Assembly: GCA_031289585.1 (NCBI GenBank)
Contig: JAITPF010000037.1
Coordinates: 62,001-126,000 of the forward strand
Direction of reading: 5' to 3'
Length of the DNA: 64,000 nucleotides
DNA from: Endomicrobium sp.
GTDB taxonomy: Bacteria > Elusimicrobiota > Endomicrobiia > Endomicrobiales > Endomicrobiaceae
Shown: in pieces, positions 27,539 through 36,823 of the stretch
How positions within the stretch are numbered: the first letter of the stretch is position 1
Layout: each line of letters starts with the position of its first letter
Position numbers and translations under genes: made by a program
Notes under the pieces: generated by a model
The model's input: the letters and a program-made list of their open reading frames with translations, nothing else
Database searches by the model: none
What the model was told of the DNA's origin: nothing

Positions 27539-28509
27539 CTATTTTGTTTTTACTTTTACTTTTGTCGGCTTGGATTTCTGCTGCTGAAATAGGAATTACA
27601 AGTTTGTCGAAGTATAGGGTAAAGAAGCTTATAGTTCAAACTCCAAAGCTGTCAAAATCTTTGCTATTATGGCTTGAACATCCGTATTATCTTCTCACAA
27701 TTATTTTAACTATCAATGTTATTGCTGATATGCTTATGAGTTTTTTGTCAACTTTTTTTATGACATCTATTTTCTATATGGTTAACAGACATATTGTAGA
27801 AGTGTTTGTGTGGATTATAACGTCGTTTACTCTTTTGATTTTTGGGGAAATCGTACCTAAATTTTATGCAAGAGCAAATTCTGAAAAAATTACTGTTATA
27901 TCGGTGCCAATCCTGTCAAAAATGGAAAAAATCTTAAACCCTTTTTTGTATCCTGTTGTAAAACTTATTGAATTTTTATCACCAAGAACTTCAAGCAGCA
28001 ATTCTTATGAATTAAGTAAAGAAGAAGTTGAAAACTTACTTTCTGAGGGAGGTTACAGCGGTGAAATAGATAAAGAGACAAGCATTATGCTTGAACACAC
28101 ACTTCAATTTGGCGAATTGTCGATAAAAAGGATAATGATACCTTTTAAAGACATTGAATCTGTAGATTTGTCTTTAGAAGAAGAAGACTTTTTAGATAGA
28201 ATTGTTGAAACTTCAAAAAGCAGAATACCAGTGTATATTAAATCTAAAAGTAATATTATTGGCTATGTACATATAAAAGATATATTAATATTATGGCAGG
28301 AAAAACAAGGACATTTCATATGTTCTCTTGTAAAACCTCCTTATTATGTTAGTGAAGATAAAAAAATAAATGACTTGTTAAAAGAATTTCAAAGTGGAAA
28401 GACTCATATCGCATTTGTGAAAGATAAAAATAATAATATAGTTGGAATGGTTACGCTTGAGAACATACTTGAAGAAATTGTTGGAGAAATTCTTGATGAA
28501 TATGACTAA
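27517..28509 (+). CDS. CNNM/CBS-domain membrane protein (CorC/HlyC-like)
   Basis: The 330-aa protein has a DUF21/CNNM transmembrane domain (residues 1-150, LSAWISAAEIGITSLSKYRV, GEIVPKFYARANSEKI) and paired CBS domains (from about 190; RIMIPFKDIESVDLS, VGMVTLENILEEIVGEI). The family takes part in magnesium or cobalt transport or resistance, and the older 'hemolysin' label is not evidence of a toxin. It lacks the C-terminal CorC_HlyC domain that its downstream paralogue has. It overlaps the ybeY 3' end by 22 nt. Confidence 0.87.
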   Translation: MFVFSGLTILFLLLLLSAWISAAEIGITSLSKYRVKKLIVQTPKLSKSLLLWLEHPYYLLTIILTINVIADMLMSFLSTFFMTSIFYMVNRHIVEVFVWIITSFTLLIFGEIVPKFYARANSEKITVISVPILSKMEKILNPFLYPVVKLIEFLSPRTSSSNSYELSKEEVENLLSEGGYSGEIDKETSIMLEHTLQFGELSIKRIMIPFKDIESVDLSLEEEDFLDRIVETSKSRIPVYIKSKSNIIGYVHIKDILILWQEKQGHFICSLVKPPYYVSEDKKINDLLKEFQSGKTHIAFVKDKNNNIVGMVTLENILEEIVGEILDEYD

Positions 28510-28519
28510 GGTGTAAAAA

Positions 28520-29776
28520 ATGATAATTTTAATTATAGGTAAGATTATTTTATTTATATTGCTTTTATGCATCTTATGTTTTTTTTGTGGCGCTGAAACA
28601 GCTATTACAAGTTTATCAAATAGTTATTTGCGTAGGGTAAAAGAAAATCAAATAAAATATTCAAAAAGCATAACTTACTGGGAATCGCATACGCAAGAGC
28701 TTATGATTGCTATGATTATGGGTATGAGTTTATCTCTTGTCGGTATGGGTGTTGTTTTATCTTCGCTTTCTGCAGATATTTCTGAATATTGTAATTTAAA
28801 ATCAGATATTTTAAATGTAGTTTTTCCTGCTTTTTCAATAGTTCTTACTCTCGTAATCGGGAATATTTTTCCTAAAACTCTAGCAAGATATAATGCTGAG
28901 AAAATGGGTATAGCTGTAATTCCGATGATAATAAAATTCGCAACTATTTTTAAAGTTATCATTGAATTTTTGCTTTGGGTTTCAAACAAAATTATTAAAT
29001 TGTTTGGAATATGCAAAGAAAGTCAACATATTAAATCTAACGAAATAGATTTTTTACTTTCAAATGAAAATACTTCGCCTCTTCCAGACGATTCGAGAGA
29101 GCTTGTAAGCAATATAATGGATTTTGCTGAAATGAGAATATCTCGGGTAATGGTACCGCTTTCTGAAATTTTTGCAGTAGATATTGATTTACCTAAAGAA
29201 GGAATAATAAAACATATTATTGAAACTCAATATTCAAGAGTTCCAGTTTATAGAGGAAATATCAATAATATTGTAGGGATAATATATACAAAAGATCTTG
29301 CTGTTGCGTGGCGCAGCTACGGAGCGATAGTATTTGAAGATTTAATACGTCCTGCATATTACGCCCCTGAAAATGCAAAGGTAAATAAAATTCTCAAAGA
29401 ATTTAAAACAGGTCACCAGCATATTACTATAGTAGTTGACGAGTATGGTTCTACGATAGGGATAGCATCGATAGAAGATTTGCTCGAAGAAATAGTGGGG
29501 GATGTTTGGGATGAATATGATTTAAAAGGAAAAACTATAATGTCTATAGGAGTTAATTCTTATCTTATACAGGCTTATGAATCAATATCAAATGTGAACG
29601 ATGAGTTAAATATTGAAATACCAGAGGGAAATTATACCACAGTTAATGGCTGGATTTTAGAATTGTTTGGCAGAATCCCTGAAGATGGTGAAAAAATAGA
29701 CTGGCAAGACTATTCTATAGAAGTACAAGATGCAGATGTAAAGAAAGTAAATAGAATTGTATTAAAGAAAAAATAA
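28520..29776 (+). CDS. CNNM/CBS/CorC_HlyC-domain membrane protein
   Basis: This paralogue of the preceding gene (418 aa) has a CNNM membrane domain (CGAETAITSLSNSYLRRV, GNIFPKTLARYNAEKM), two CBS domains (RVMVPLSEIFAVDID, VVDEYGSTIGIASIEDLLEE) and a full C-terminal CorC_HlyC transporter-associated domain (YTTVNGWILELFGRIP). Tandem CNNM genes are common, and heteromeric function is possible. It starts 10 nt after its neighbour and abuts recO. Confidence 0.88.
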   Translation: MIILIIGKIILFILLLCILCFFCGAETAITSLSNSYLRRVKENQIKYSKSITYWESHTQELMIAMIMGMSLSLVGMGVVLSSLSADISEYCNLKSDILNVVFPAFSIVLTLVIGNIFPKTLARYNAEKMGIAVIPMIIKFATIFKVIIEFLLWVSNKIIKLFGICKESQHIKSNEIDFLLSNENTSPLPDDSRELVSNIMDFAEMRISRVMVPLSEIFAVDIDLPKEGIIKHIIETQYSRVPVYRGNINNIVGIIYTKDLAVAWRSYGAIVFEDLIRPAYYAPENAKVNKILKEFKTGHQHITIVVDEYGSTIGIASIEDLLEEIVGDVWDEYDLKGKTIMSIGVNSYLIQAYESISNVNDELNIEIPEGNYTTVNGWILELFGRIPEDGEKIDWQDYSIEVQDADVKKVNRIVLKKK

Positions 29777-30427
29777 ATGTATTACACAATAAAAGGATTA
29801 GTTCTCAACACAAGAATACAATGTGAGCATGATAAACTCATAACTGTTTATTCTTATGAATGGGGGAAAGTTCAGGCAGTTGTTCCGAGTGCAAAAAAAA
29901 TTGCAGCCAAACTTGCCTGTGCAACTGAACCTTTAACAGAAAGCGAATTTATAGTTTTTAATAGTCATCCTGCTATAAGGATTAAAATTACTGGGGCAAG
30001 TATAATTCAAAACAATACAAAAATAAAAATGGATTTTAAAAGAAATTTATATGCTCTGTATGCTGTGGAAATAATCGATAAACTTGTTCCTTTTAACCTT
30101 GAAAATATGGAAAAATACGATTTAATAGTAAGAATTTTGGAAATATTAAGTGCTTGTAAATATCCGAAACGTGCGCTTACTGCATTTATTTTACGTTTTT
30201 TAAAACTTTCGGGATATGCTTTTTCAGATTATTTAAAACACAATAATTCTTTTGTTAGTAAAGATATTGAAAAAGCTGTAAGAAAACTCTCAACTTGTTC
30301 TGGTAATGATGTTGATCTACTTGAAAAGATAGAAGATGAAAAAGTATGGAACTATGTTGAATCTTACCTAACAAATTACGTACATCGCCCCGCATTAAGT
30401 ATTTTCTTAAAAAAAATCGCTATGTAA
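29777..30427 (+). CDS. recO: DNA repair protein RecO
   Basis: The 216-aa RecO helps load RecA at gaps together with RecR. The N-terminal OB fold is visible (IKGLVLNTRIQCEHDKLITV, GKVQAVVPSAKK), then a helical domain (LLEKIEDEKVWNYVESYL). The C-terminus lacks a Cys4 zinc motif. It is slightly shorter than E. coli RecO (242 aa). ATG 29777 directly follows the upstream stop. Confidence 0.85.
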   Translation: MYYTIKGLVLNTRIQCEHDKLITVYSYEWGKVQAVVPSAKKIAAKLACATEPLTESEFIVFNSHPAIRIKITGASIIQNNTKIKMDFKRNLYALYAVEIIDKLVPFNLENMEKYDLIVRILEILSACKYPKRALTAFILRFLKLSGYAFSDYLKHNNSFVSKDIEKAVRKLSTCSGNDVDLLEKIEDEKVWNYVESYLTNYVHRPALSIFLKKIAM

Positions 30428-30429
30428 AC

Positions 30430-30990
30430 ATATTGTAAATTTTACAGATTAATCCAGTTGAAAAGGTCTGTCATCAATCCACTGCTGCAGGCAGTGAGGT
30501 TAAGATATTTGAAGGTAAATTCCTACGATCATTCGTTCTTTTGCTGTGTCATCCTCGCCCTCAATAAGGACATTCGAGGGTAAACTCCGTCATGAATCCA
30601 TGTTTTTTGCCATCATCTTGCCGTGTCATTCCCGTGAAGACGGGCATCCACGTTGTTCGTTATTGCGCACTGCCAAAAACAGCTCTGTCATTGCGAGAAA
30701 AATACAACTTTTCGTATTTTTCGTGGCAATCTTTCTCTTTCAACAACACAGATGTTTCATCAGGACTTTGGCTGCCTTTGGCAGTGCACAATGACAGCAA
30801 AATATGGTGTCATTCGCCCCCAATTAAGGCACTTGAGGATAAACTCCTGCAGGAATCCACGTTAACTAATAATACCTTATGACAACTTGGATACCCGTTA
30901 CGGATATGACATGATATTCTTTTGGTCATATTTGGTGTTTTTGCGAGCTCTGAAAAGGTGAAGCAATCTGTGTCGTTAAAGATGTTAAGA
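30430..30990. repeat. Intergenic mosaic of dispersed palindromic repeats
   Basis: No gene is seen between recO and the TlpA gene. Units include cattcgagggtaaactccgt, gtcattcccgtgaagacggg, ctgcctttggcagtgcacaa, and an inverted copy of the long unit (30852-30898, gaatccacgttaactaataa continuing to caacttggatacccg). Three overlapping ORFs in the track come from this repeat DNA. Confidence 0.8.
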
Positions 30991-31008
30991 GATACTACAA
31001 TAAATAAA

Positions 31009-31037
31009 TTGACAGAATAGTTGTTATTTAATAAAGT
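31009..31037 (+). promoter_or_regulatory. Possible promoter for the tlpA-like gene
   Basis: TTGACA (31009-31014), a 17-nt spacer and TAAAGT (31032-31037), a 4/6 match to the -10 consensus, lie 70 nt before the start codon. Confidence 0.4.
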
Positions 31038-31106
31038 TTTATCTGTATCGAATGATTAAACCATAAATGTAATAGAGTTAAAATGAGATGTGAAGAGGAA
31101 AAAATT

Positions 31107-31619
31107 ATGTTCCAAAATTCTAAGAAAGCACGTGTATATCGGTCTTTTATAGTGGTCTTTTTTGCAGTTTTTTTTATGATGGTAGTTGTATTTGCGCAAA
31201 AAGCGCCTGTTTTTTTACTTAAGGATATAGACGGAAATATCTTTAATTTGTCCGATTATAAAGGCAAGGTGGTTTTTTTGGATTTTTGGACGACTTGGTG
31301 TCCACCATGCAGAGCTGCAATTCCTGCCGTGAAAGAATTACATAAAACCAAAACTGCAAATTACAGTAATGTGGTTATCTTGGGTATTAATATTGGCGAG
31401 AAACAATCAATAGTAGAACAATTTGTAAAAAGCAATGGAATAACTTATAACATCTTGCTTGGTGACGATAAAATATGCGGCGATTATAGAGTAACTGGTT
31501 TTCCGTCGTTTTTCATAATAGATGTGACAGGAGAAATAGTCAAACGTTATGTGGGTTATTATCCTGGTCTTGAAGAAGAGTGGAACAGCGTTATAGACGA
31601 GTTAGTAAAAATAAAATAG
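31107..31619 (+). CDS. TlpA/ResA-type thioredoxin-like protein
   Basis: The 170-aa exported thiol-disulfide protein has an N-terminal membrane anchor or signal (residues 12-30, FIVVFFAVFFMMVVVFAQ), then a thioredoxin fold with KVVFLDFWTTWCPPCR carrying the CPPC active site and the cis-Pro loop TGFPSFFII. It probably keeps periplasmic thiols reduced using electrons delivered by the CcdA protein encoded next. ATG 31107 is chosen over 31083 because GAAGAGGA lies 7-8 nt upstream. Confidence 0.88.
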   Translation: MFQNSKKARVYRSFIVVFFAVFFMMVVVFAQKAPVFLLKDIDGNIFNLSDYKGKVVFLDFWTTWCPPCRAAIPAVKELHKTKTANYSNVVILGINIGEKQSIVEQFVKSNGITYNILLGDDKICGDYRVTGFPSFFIIDVTGEIVKRYVGYYPGLEEEWNSVIDELVKIK

Positions 31620-31746
31620 AATATAAACATTTGTGGTGTTTGGCTATTTTTGTCATAACTCACTCTTTGGGTTGTAGCAGATTTTTAGTAAATTTTAGTA
31701 TTTTTTTGCTTTTAAGTAGACATGACGACAATTACAAGGAATACAA

Positions 31747-32457
31747 ATGGATATCAACGTTCCCACATTTTTTGTAAGTTCAATTGCTGGCTTAGCGAGT
31801 TTTATAAGTCCTTGTGTTCTTCCTTTAATATTACCTTTTATTTCTCTTATAACTGGAATATCCGTTGACAATTTAAAAACATCAAAGGAATTATCGAAAA
31901 ATGTAGTCATAAAAACTTTATTTTTTATTTTGGGTTTTTCTTTTATTTTTATTGTTCTTGGAATGTCTGCAAGCCAACTTGGAAGCTTATTTGGTAAATA
32001 TAAGACAATATTAAGATATATCGGTGGTTGTATTGTTGTATTGTTTGGACTAAATATTTGCACAATACTAAAAATCAAATTTCTAAACAAACAATTTTCT
32101 TATGCAGGCAAAAGTTCAACAGGGGCATTAACAAACACAGGAATATTTTTTATGGGTATTGCGTTTGCTTTAGGTTGGACGCCATGCGTTGGTCCGATTT
32201 TAACATCAATTTTAATTGTTGCTTCAACTCAAGGAACAGTTTTAAGTGGTTTTTGGTTGCTGGTATTTTTCTCTTTAGGCTTTGGAATTCCATTTATACT
32301 TACTGCGCTTTTTGTAAACAGATTTTTAAGTGCATTTAAAATTATAAAAAAATATTACAGAACAATAGAAATTATATCAGGTTTGTTGTTGATTTTCACT
32401 GGTATATTACTTATTACAAATGTTTTTTTAAAAATCACATCGTTTATGCTCTCTTAA
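31747..32457 (+). CDS. ccdA: Cytochrome c biogenesis/thiol-reducing membrane protein CcdA
   Basis: The 236-aa protein with six predicted membrane helices has the paired Cys motifs of CcdA/DsbD-type transporters (FISPCVLPLILPF and GWTPCVGPILTS). It moves reducing power across the membrane to the adjacent TlpA-like thioredoxin. No cytochrome c gene is in the window. An AAGGAAT ribosome site precedes ATG 31747. Confidence 0.92.
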   Translation: MDINVPTFFVSSIAGLASFISPCVLPLILPFISLITGISVDNLKTSKELSKNVVIKTLFFILGFSFIFIVLGMSASQLGSLFGKYKTILRYIGGCIVVLFGLNICTILKIKFLNKQFSYAGKSSTGALTNTGIFFMGIAFALGWTPCVGPILTSILIVASTQGTVLSGFWLLVFFSLGFGIPFILTALFVNRFLSAFKIIKKYYRTIEIISGLLLIFTGILLITNVFLKITSFMLS

Positions 32458-32489
32458 AGTCCAATATTGTTACGAGATCTTACAATCAA

Positions 32490-32517
32490 TTGACTAATAA
32501 CCGCTTTTTATTATAAA
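32490..32517 (+). promoter_or_regulatory. Promoter for tRNA-Leu
   Basis: TTGACT (32490-32495), a 16-nt spacer and TATAAA (32512-32517) lie 37 nt upstream of the tRNA 5' end. Confidence 0.5.
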
Positions 32518-32554
32518 ATGACGACTCAATTTACATAATTTAGAGTTCTTTAAA

Positions 32555-32640
32555 GCCGAGGTGGTGGAATTGGCAGACACGTGAGACTCAAAATCTCAAG
32601 TTGCTTAGGCGGCGTGCGGGTTCAAGTCCCGCCCTCGGTA
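32555..32640 (+). tRNA. tRNA-Leu (anticodon CAA)
   Basis: A class II cloverleaf: acceptor GCCGAGG pairs with CCTCGGT (one G-T pair), the D arm is TGGTGGAATTGGCAGACAC, the anticodon loop CTCAAAA gives CAA (reads UUG), a long variable arm follows (TTGCTTAGGCGGC), and the T arm is GCGGGTTCAAGTCCCGC. CCA is not encoded. Confidence 0.95.
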
Positions 32641-32907
32641 TTTCAAGTTGTACTATAAATCCACGAGTAAAAGTTAAAAACATTATTTCCCGCCGATAAA
32701 AGATAGTTTAGCTAAGGAAAATAGACACCTATCAAGACATATGAACAAATACGTAATAACAAATTAATAATAAAATTTAACCACAGAAAACCGTCAACAG
32801 TAACTAGTGTTTATTATATCTTGTTTGTGCAAAAAAACAAAAATACAAGTTGAAATTTATTTCAAGATTGCGTGATACTGCGCTATTGACATTAATATTA
32901 CATTTAA
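32641..32907. other. Gene-free AT-rich stretch
   Basis: I see no coding region, repeat unit or hairpin of note between tRNA-Leu and the hldD promoter. Confidence 0.5.
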
Positions 32908-32936
32908 TTGACAGTTAAAATCATCTTTATTATAAT
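32908..32936 (+). promoter_or_regulatory. Perfect-consensus sigma70 promoter for the LPS-core gene block
   Basis: TTGACA (32908-32913), exactly 17 nt, TATAAT (32931-32936). The hldD ATG follows 30 nt later with AAGGAG 6 nt before it. Confidence 0.8.
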
Positions 32937-32966
32937 ATAGCTTCGGAGATATAAGGAGTTTAGAAT

Positions 32967-33929
32967 ATGATAATATTGACAGGAGGGGCAGGCTTTATAG
33001 GTAGTTGTTTCCTATGGAAATTAAATCAGGAAGGCATAAAAGATATTTTGGTTGTTGATCATCTTGATGAAAGCGAAAAATGGAAAAATTTAATTGGTAA
33101 GAGTTACTACGATTACATACAAAAAGGTGATTTCTTTAATGCCGTAATAAACAGAAAAGTCCAAAAACCTCAAGCCATTGTACATCTTGGAGCTTGCAGT
33201 TCGACAACTCTTCACGATGCAAATTATTATATAAAAAATAATTATGAATATTCTAAAACTCTTGCTTTATGGGCTTTTGAGATAGGGATTCCTTTCATTT
33301 ACGCTTCATCTGCTGCAACATATGGGAATGGTGAGTACGATTATGATGATGACATAGTAAAAATAAGAAGTTTGTCACCGTTAAATGTGTATGGTTTTTC
33401 AAAACATATGTTTGATTTATGGCTTTTAAATAATAATTATCTTAATAAAGCTGTTGGTATAAAGTTTTTCAATGTTTTTGGTCCCAATGAATATCACAAA
33501 TGTGATATGCGCAGCGTAATTTGTAAGAGTTATGATGATGTTGTCAATAGGGGATTAATAAAACTGTTTAAGTCTTATAATGAGAATTATGCAGATGGCG
33601 GACAATGTAGAGATTTTGTATATATAAAAGATGTTATTGATGCAATGTATTTTTTATTTAAAAATCCGTCAAAAACAGGAATATTTAATCTTGGTACCGG
33701 AAAATCAAGAACATGGAATGATATAGCAAAATCTATGTTTGTTGCTGTAGGTAAAAAAGAAAGTATAGAATATATCGAAATGCCTGATAATTTAAAATTA
33801 AAGTATCAATATTTTACACAGGCAAAAATGGATAGTCTCAAGAAAGCAGGTTATAATAAATCTTTTATGGAATTAGAAGATTCTGTTAAAGATTACTATT
33901 CTTATTTGAAAAATAAATCTTACTTATAA
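32967..33929 (+). CDS. hldD: ADP-L-glycero-D-manno-heptose 6-epimerase
   Basis: An extended short-chain dehydrogenase (320 aa) that epimerises ADP-heptose for the LPS inner core. NADP-binding TGGAGFIGSCFLWKLN, ASSAATYGNG (Ser/Thr) and YGFSKHMFDLW (catalytic Tyr-x3-Lys) are intact, and KFFNVFGPNEYHK is typical of RfaD/HldD. It is first in the LPS block and driven by a near-ideal promoter. Confidence 0.92.
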   Translation: MIILTGGAGFIGSCFLWKLNQEGIKDILVVDHLDESEKWKNLIGKSYYDYIQKGDFFNAVINRKVQKPQAIVHLGACSSTTLHDANYYIKNNYEYSKTLALWAFEIGIPFIYASSAATYGNGEYDYDDDIVKIRSLSPLNVYGFSKHMFDLWLLNNNYLNKAVGIKFFNVFGPNEYHKCDMRSVICKSYDDVVNRGLIKLFKSYNENYADGGQCRDFVYIKDVIDAMYFLFKNPSKTGIFNLGTGKSRTWNDIAKSMFVAVGKKESIEYIEMPDNLKLKYQYFTQAKMDSLKKAGYNKSFMELEDSVKDYYSYLKNKSYL

Positions 33930-33955
33930 CTGCTTGCTTAAGTTAACTGCAAAAA

Positions 33956-34236
33956 CTAGAGTCTGTTCAGACTAGACTAATAGGCTGAAAGTGTTGCTTG
34001 GATTTTTGATGGAAGTTTAGCTGTTTTGTGATAGGGCAATTTGAACATATTGACAGAACAAAACAGTCAAAATTTACATAAAAACTATCTAAGTTCGAAG
34101 AGGAGTTATGGCAAAAACCAACTGCCGTGTGTTGCTCAAGATGTGTCAATAGTCTTGCTATTATCACACTTTTGCACCTTGCAGTTGCCTATTTTTGCTC
34201 CTAACACTTTTGTTCTGTTAGTGAGAATAGTCTCTA
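33956..34236. repeat. Long MITE-like copy between hldD and hldA
   Basis: The left end is CTAGAGTCTGTTCA (33957 on) and the right end is ctgttagtgagaatagtctc (about 34215-34236). The interior contains attgacagaacaaaacagtc, the reverse complement of the interior of the 57007 copy, plus a second internal palindrome (gcaaaaaccaactgc / gcagttgcctatttttgc). The track's extension of hldA to 34041 is translation of this repeat. Confidence 0.6.
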
Positions 34237-34271
34237 AAAACTTGAAGTTGTATATAAATTTTGGGGTGAGC

Positions 34272-35270
34272 ATGAATCTCTTAAAATTAATTTCCTCGTT
34301 TAAAAAACAAACTGTTTTAATTGTTGGTGATGTAATGATTGACAAGTTTATATGGGGAAAAGTAAAGAGAATTTCTCCAGAGGCTCCTGTTCCTATTGTA
34401 GAGGTTACAAAAGAAACTGAAGTTCTTGGTGGAGCGGCAAATGTTGCAAACAATATAATAACATTGGGCAGTAAAGCATTTATTGTAAGTGCAATTGGCG
34501 AAGACATTACTGGAAAATCTTTAATTACGATGCTTTTAGAAAAAGGAATAAATTCAGATTATTTAGTTTGTGATCCTTATAGACCGACAATTCTAAAAAC
34601 GAGAATTATTGCTGCAAGTCAGCAAGTTGTTAGAGTAGATAAAGAAATAAAAGGGCATTTTGAGTATCACACTGAATTGAAGATTATAAAAAATATAGAA
34701 GAACTAATACCTAAAGTAAATGCTGTGGTAATTTCTGATTATGGTAAAGGAGTTATAATTCCTAAAGTTCTTAAAAGAGTAATTTCTCTTGCAAGAAAAT
34801 ATAAAATTCCTGTCACAGTAGATCCTAAAATAGAACATTTCAAAAAATATAAAAAAGTTACAACGATAACCCCAAATGAAAAAGAAGCGATTGAAGGAAT
34901 GGGTGCAAAAAATATAAAAACAGATGAAGCAATAGCAATACTTGGCAAAAAAATTCTTAAAACTTTAAATTCCGACTCTGTGCTCATTACGCGTGGCGAA
35001 AAAGGAATGACTCTTATTCAGTCTAATAATAAAATTACAAATATTCCTACAAGAGCAAAAGAAGTTTATGATGTTACTGGTGCAGGAGATACCGTTATTT
35101 CTATAATGACTTTAGCATTAGCTGCAAAGGCGGATTTGGTAAGTGCTGCAGAAGTTGCGAATTTTGCTGCAGGTATAGTTGTTGGTAAACTTGGAACTGC
35201 AACAACAAACCAGCAGGAGCTTAAAAAAATAATAATGGAGTTCTATAGTATTTGCCGTACAAAAAAATGA
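34272..35270 (+). CDS. hldA: D-glycero-beta-D-manno-heptose-7-phosphate kinase (HldA / HldE kinase domain)
   Basis: The 332-aa PfkB/ribokinase-type kinase shows VGDVMIDKFIWGKVKRISPE, LGGAANVANNI and DVTGAGDTVISIMTLAL with the catalytic Asp. It lacks the cytidylyltransferase domain fused in E. coli HldE, so a separate HldC is needed. ATG 34272 is chosen over the track's 34041 because the kinase family begins here and the upstream part is repeat DNA. It overlaps kdsB by 4 bases. Confidence 0.92.
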   Translation: MNLLKLISSFKKQTVLIVGDVMIDKFIWGKVKRISPEAPVPIVEVTKETEVLGGAANVANNIITLGSKAFIVSAIGEDITGKSLITMLLEKGINSDYLVCDPYRPTILKTRIIAASQQVVRVDKEIKGHFEYHTELKIIKNIEELIPKVNAVVISDYGKGVIIPKVLKRVISLARKYKIPVTVDPKIEHFKKYKKVTTITPNEKEAIEGMGAKNIKTDEAIAILGKKILKTLNSDSVLITRGEKGMTLIQSNNKITNIPTRAKEVYDVTGAGDTVISIMTLALAAKADLVSAAEVANFAAGIVVGKLGTATTNQQELKKIIMEFYSICRTKK

Positions 35271-35989
35271 GAACAGCTGTAATTATACCATCAAGATATG
35301 GCTCAAGCCGGTTTCCAGGTAAGCCTTTAGCATTAATAAAAGGGAAACCTCTTATACAACGTGTCGTAGAAAGAGTTAAGAACTGTAAAAATGTTGATTT
35401 TATAGCAGTTGCGACTGACGATAAACGTATTTATGATGCGGTAAAAAGTTTAGGTTTTAATGTTTTTATGACGCCAAAAACTTGTAAAAGTGGTACGGAT
35501 AGAGTTGCTTTTACGGCGTCAAAATTTTTGAAAAATTGCGAAATTTTTATTAATACACAGGGCGATGAACCTTTAATAGACCCAAAACTCATAGATACGT
35601 TAGTAGTTTTACTTAAAAAAGATGAGTTTCTAAAATATGTGACTGCCGCTTTTCCAATAACCGAAGAAGAGATTGTGAAAAATCCGAATGTTGTTAAAGT
35701 TGTTTTTGATAAAGATGGATATGCTTTGTATTTTTCGAGATTTGCAATACCATATAATAGAGATAATACAAAAGTTAAATATTATAAACATATGGGGATA
35801 TATGGGTATAAAAGAGATTTTTTGTTGAAATTTGCAAAAGATAGAATGTCGTCTTTGGAGAAAGCTGAAAGCCTTGATCAGCTAAGAGCTTTGGAAAACG
35901 GCAAAAAAATAAAAGTTGTTGTTGCAAAAAAAGATTCTATAGGCGTAGATACACTCGAAGATATTTCAAAAGTTGAAAGATATTTATAG
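35267..35989 (+). CDS. kdsB: 3-deoxy-manno-octulosonate cytidylyltransferase
   Basis: KdsB makes CMP-KDO. The 240-aa protein has the nucleotide-binding VIIPSRYGSSRFPGKPL, then KSGTDRVAF, NTQGDEPLIDP and HMGIYGYKRDFL. The track extends to a TTG at 35252. ATG 35267 is preferred because it forms the ATGA overlap with hldA. Confidence 0.95.
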   Translation: MRTAVIIPSRYGSSRFPGKPLALIKGKPLIQRVVERVKNCKNVDFIAVATDDKRIYDAVKSLGFNVFMTPKTCKSGTDRVAFTASKFLKNCEIFINTQGDEPLIDPKLIDTLVVLLKKDEFLKYVTAAFPITEEEIVKNPNVVKVVFDKDGYALYFSRFAIPYNRDNTKVKYYKHMGIYGYKRDFLLKFAKDRMSSLEKAESLDQLRALENGKKIKVVVAKKDSIGVDTLEDISKVERYL

Positions 35990-35998
35990 GGATTATTA

Positions 35999-36823
35999 AT
36001 GGAAAATAAACGTATAAAAATAGGTAAAAATATTGTTCTTTCTAATGATAGACCATTTGTTATTATAGCAGGACCATGTGTTATTGAAAGCGAAAAACAT
36101 GTTTTAACTTTAGCTGCAAGTTTAAAAAAAATAACTTCTGAGCTAAAAATTCCTTTTATTTTTAAAACTTCTTACGACAAAGCAAATCGTTCATCAAACT
36201 ATTCTTACAGAGGACCTGGAGTTGAAGAGGGTCTTAAAATTCTTGCCAAAGTAAAAAAAAAATTGAATTTGACTATTATTACAGACGTTCATACTGAAAC
36301 CCAGGTATTGAAAGCTGCGCAAGTTGTAGATTTTTTACAAGTTCCTGCGTTTTTATCACGTCAGACAGACTTAATAAAAGCATGCGCTATGACAGGGAAA
36401 CCTGTAAATATTAAGAAAGGACAATTTTTAGCTCCTGAAGATATGTTTAACGTTGTTGAAAAAGCCGAAAATTTTGGTAACAAAAACTTATCGCTTACAG
36501 AGAGAGGAGCTTCTTTTGGATATCATAATCTTGTTGTAGATTTTAGAGGTTTGGAAATAATGAAACATACAGGATATCCTATTATTTTTGATGCAACGCA
36601 CAGTGTTCAGCTTCCTGGTGGTCGCGGAGTATGTAGCGGTGGTAATAGAGAATTTGTTTTACCTCTTTCCAGAGCTGCAGCAGCGGTAGGAATTGCAGCA
36701 TTATTTTTAGAAGTTCATGAAAATCCCGATAAAGCTCTTTCTGATGGGGCAAACAGTGTTAATTTAGAATATTTTAAACAAATACTTAAATATATAAAAG
36801 TTATAGATAAGGCGGTAAAATGA
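35999..36823 (+). CDS. kdsA: 2-dehydro-3-deoxyphosphooctonate aldolase (KDO-8-P synthase)
   Basis: The 274-aa TIM-barrel enzyme condenses PEP with arabinose 5-phosphate. IIAGPCVIESEKH, FKTSYDKANRSS, RGPGVEEGLKIL and the metal/PEP-site FDATHSVQLPGG are intact. It lies 9 nt after kdsB and overlaps the next small gene by 4 bases. Confidence 0.96.
   Translation: MENKRIKIGKNIVLSNDRPFVIIAGPCVIESEKHVLTLAASLKKITSELKIPFIFKTSYDKANRSSNYSYRGPGVEEGLKILAKVKKKLNLTIITDVHTETQVLKAAQVVDFLQVPAFLSRQTDLIKACAMTGKPVNIKKGQFLAPEDMFNVVEKAENFGNKNLSLTERGASFGYHNLVVDFRGLEIMKHTGYPIIFDATHSVQLPGGRGVCSGGNREFVLPLSRAAAAVGIAALFLEVHENPDKALSDGANSVNLEYFKQILKYIKVIDKAVK

Noticed and set aside
30546-30882. Three overlapping ORFs between recO and the tlpA-like gene
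   Set aside because: All come from the same repeat DNA read in different frames.
34041-34271. N-terminal extension of the hldA ORF
   Set aside because: It is translated from a MITE-like repeat; the kinase family starts at ATG 34272.
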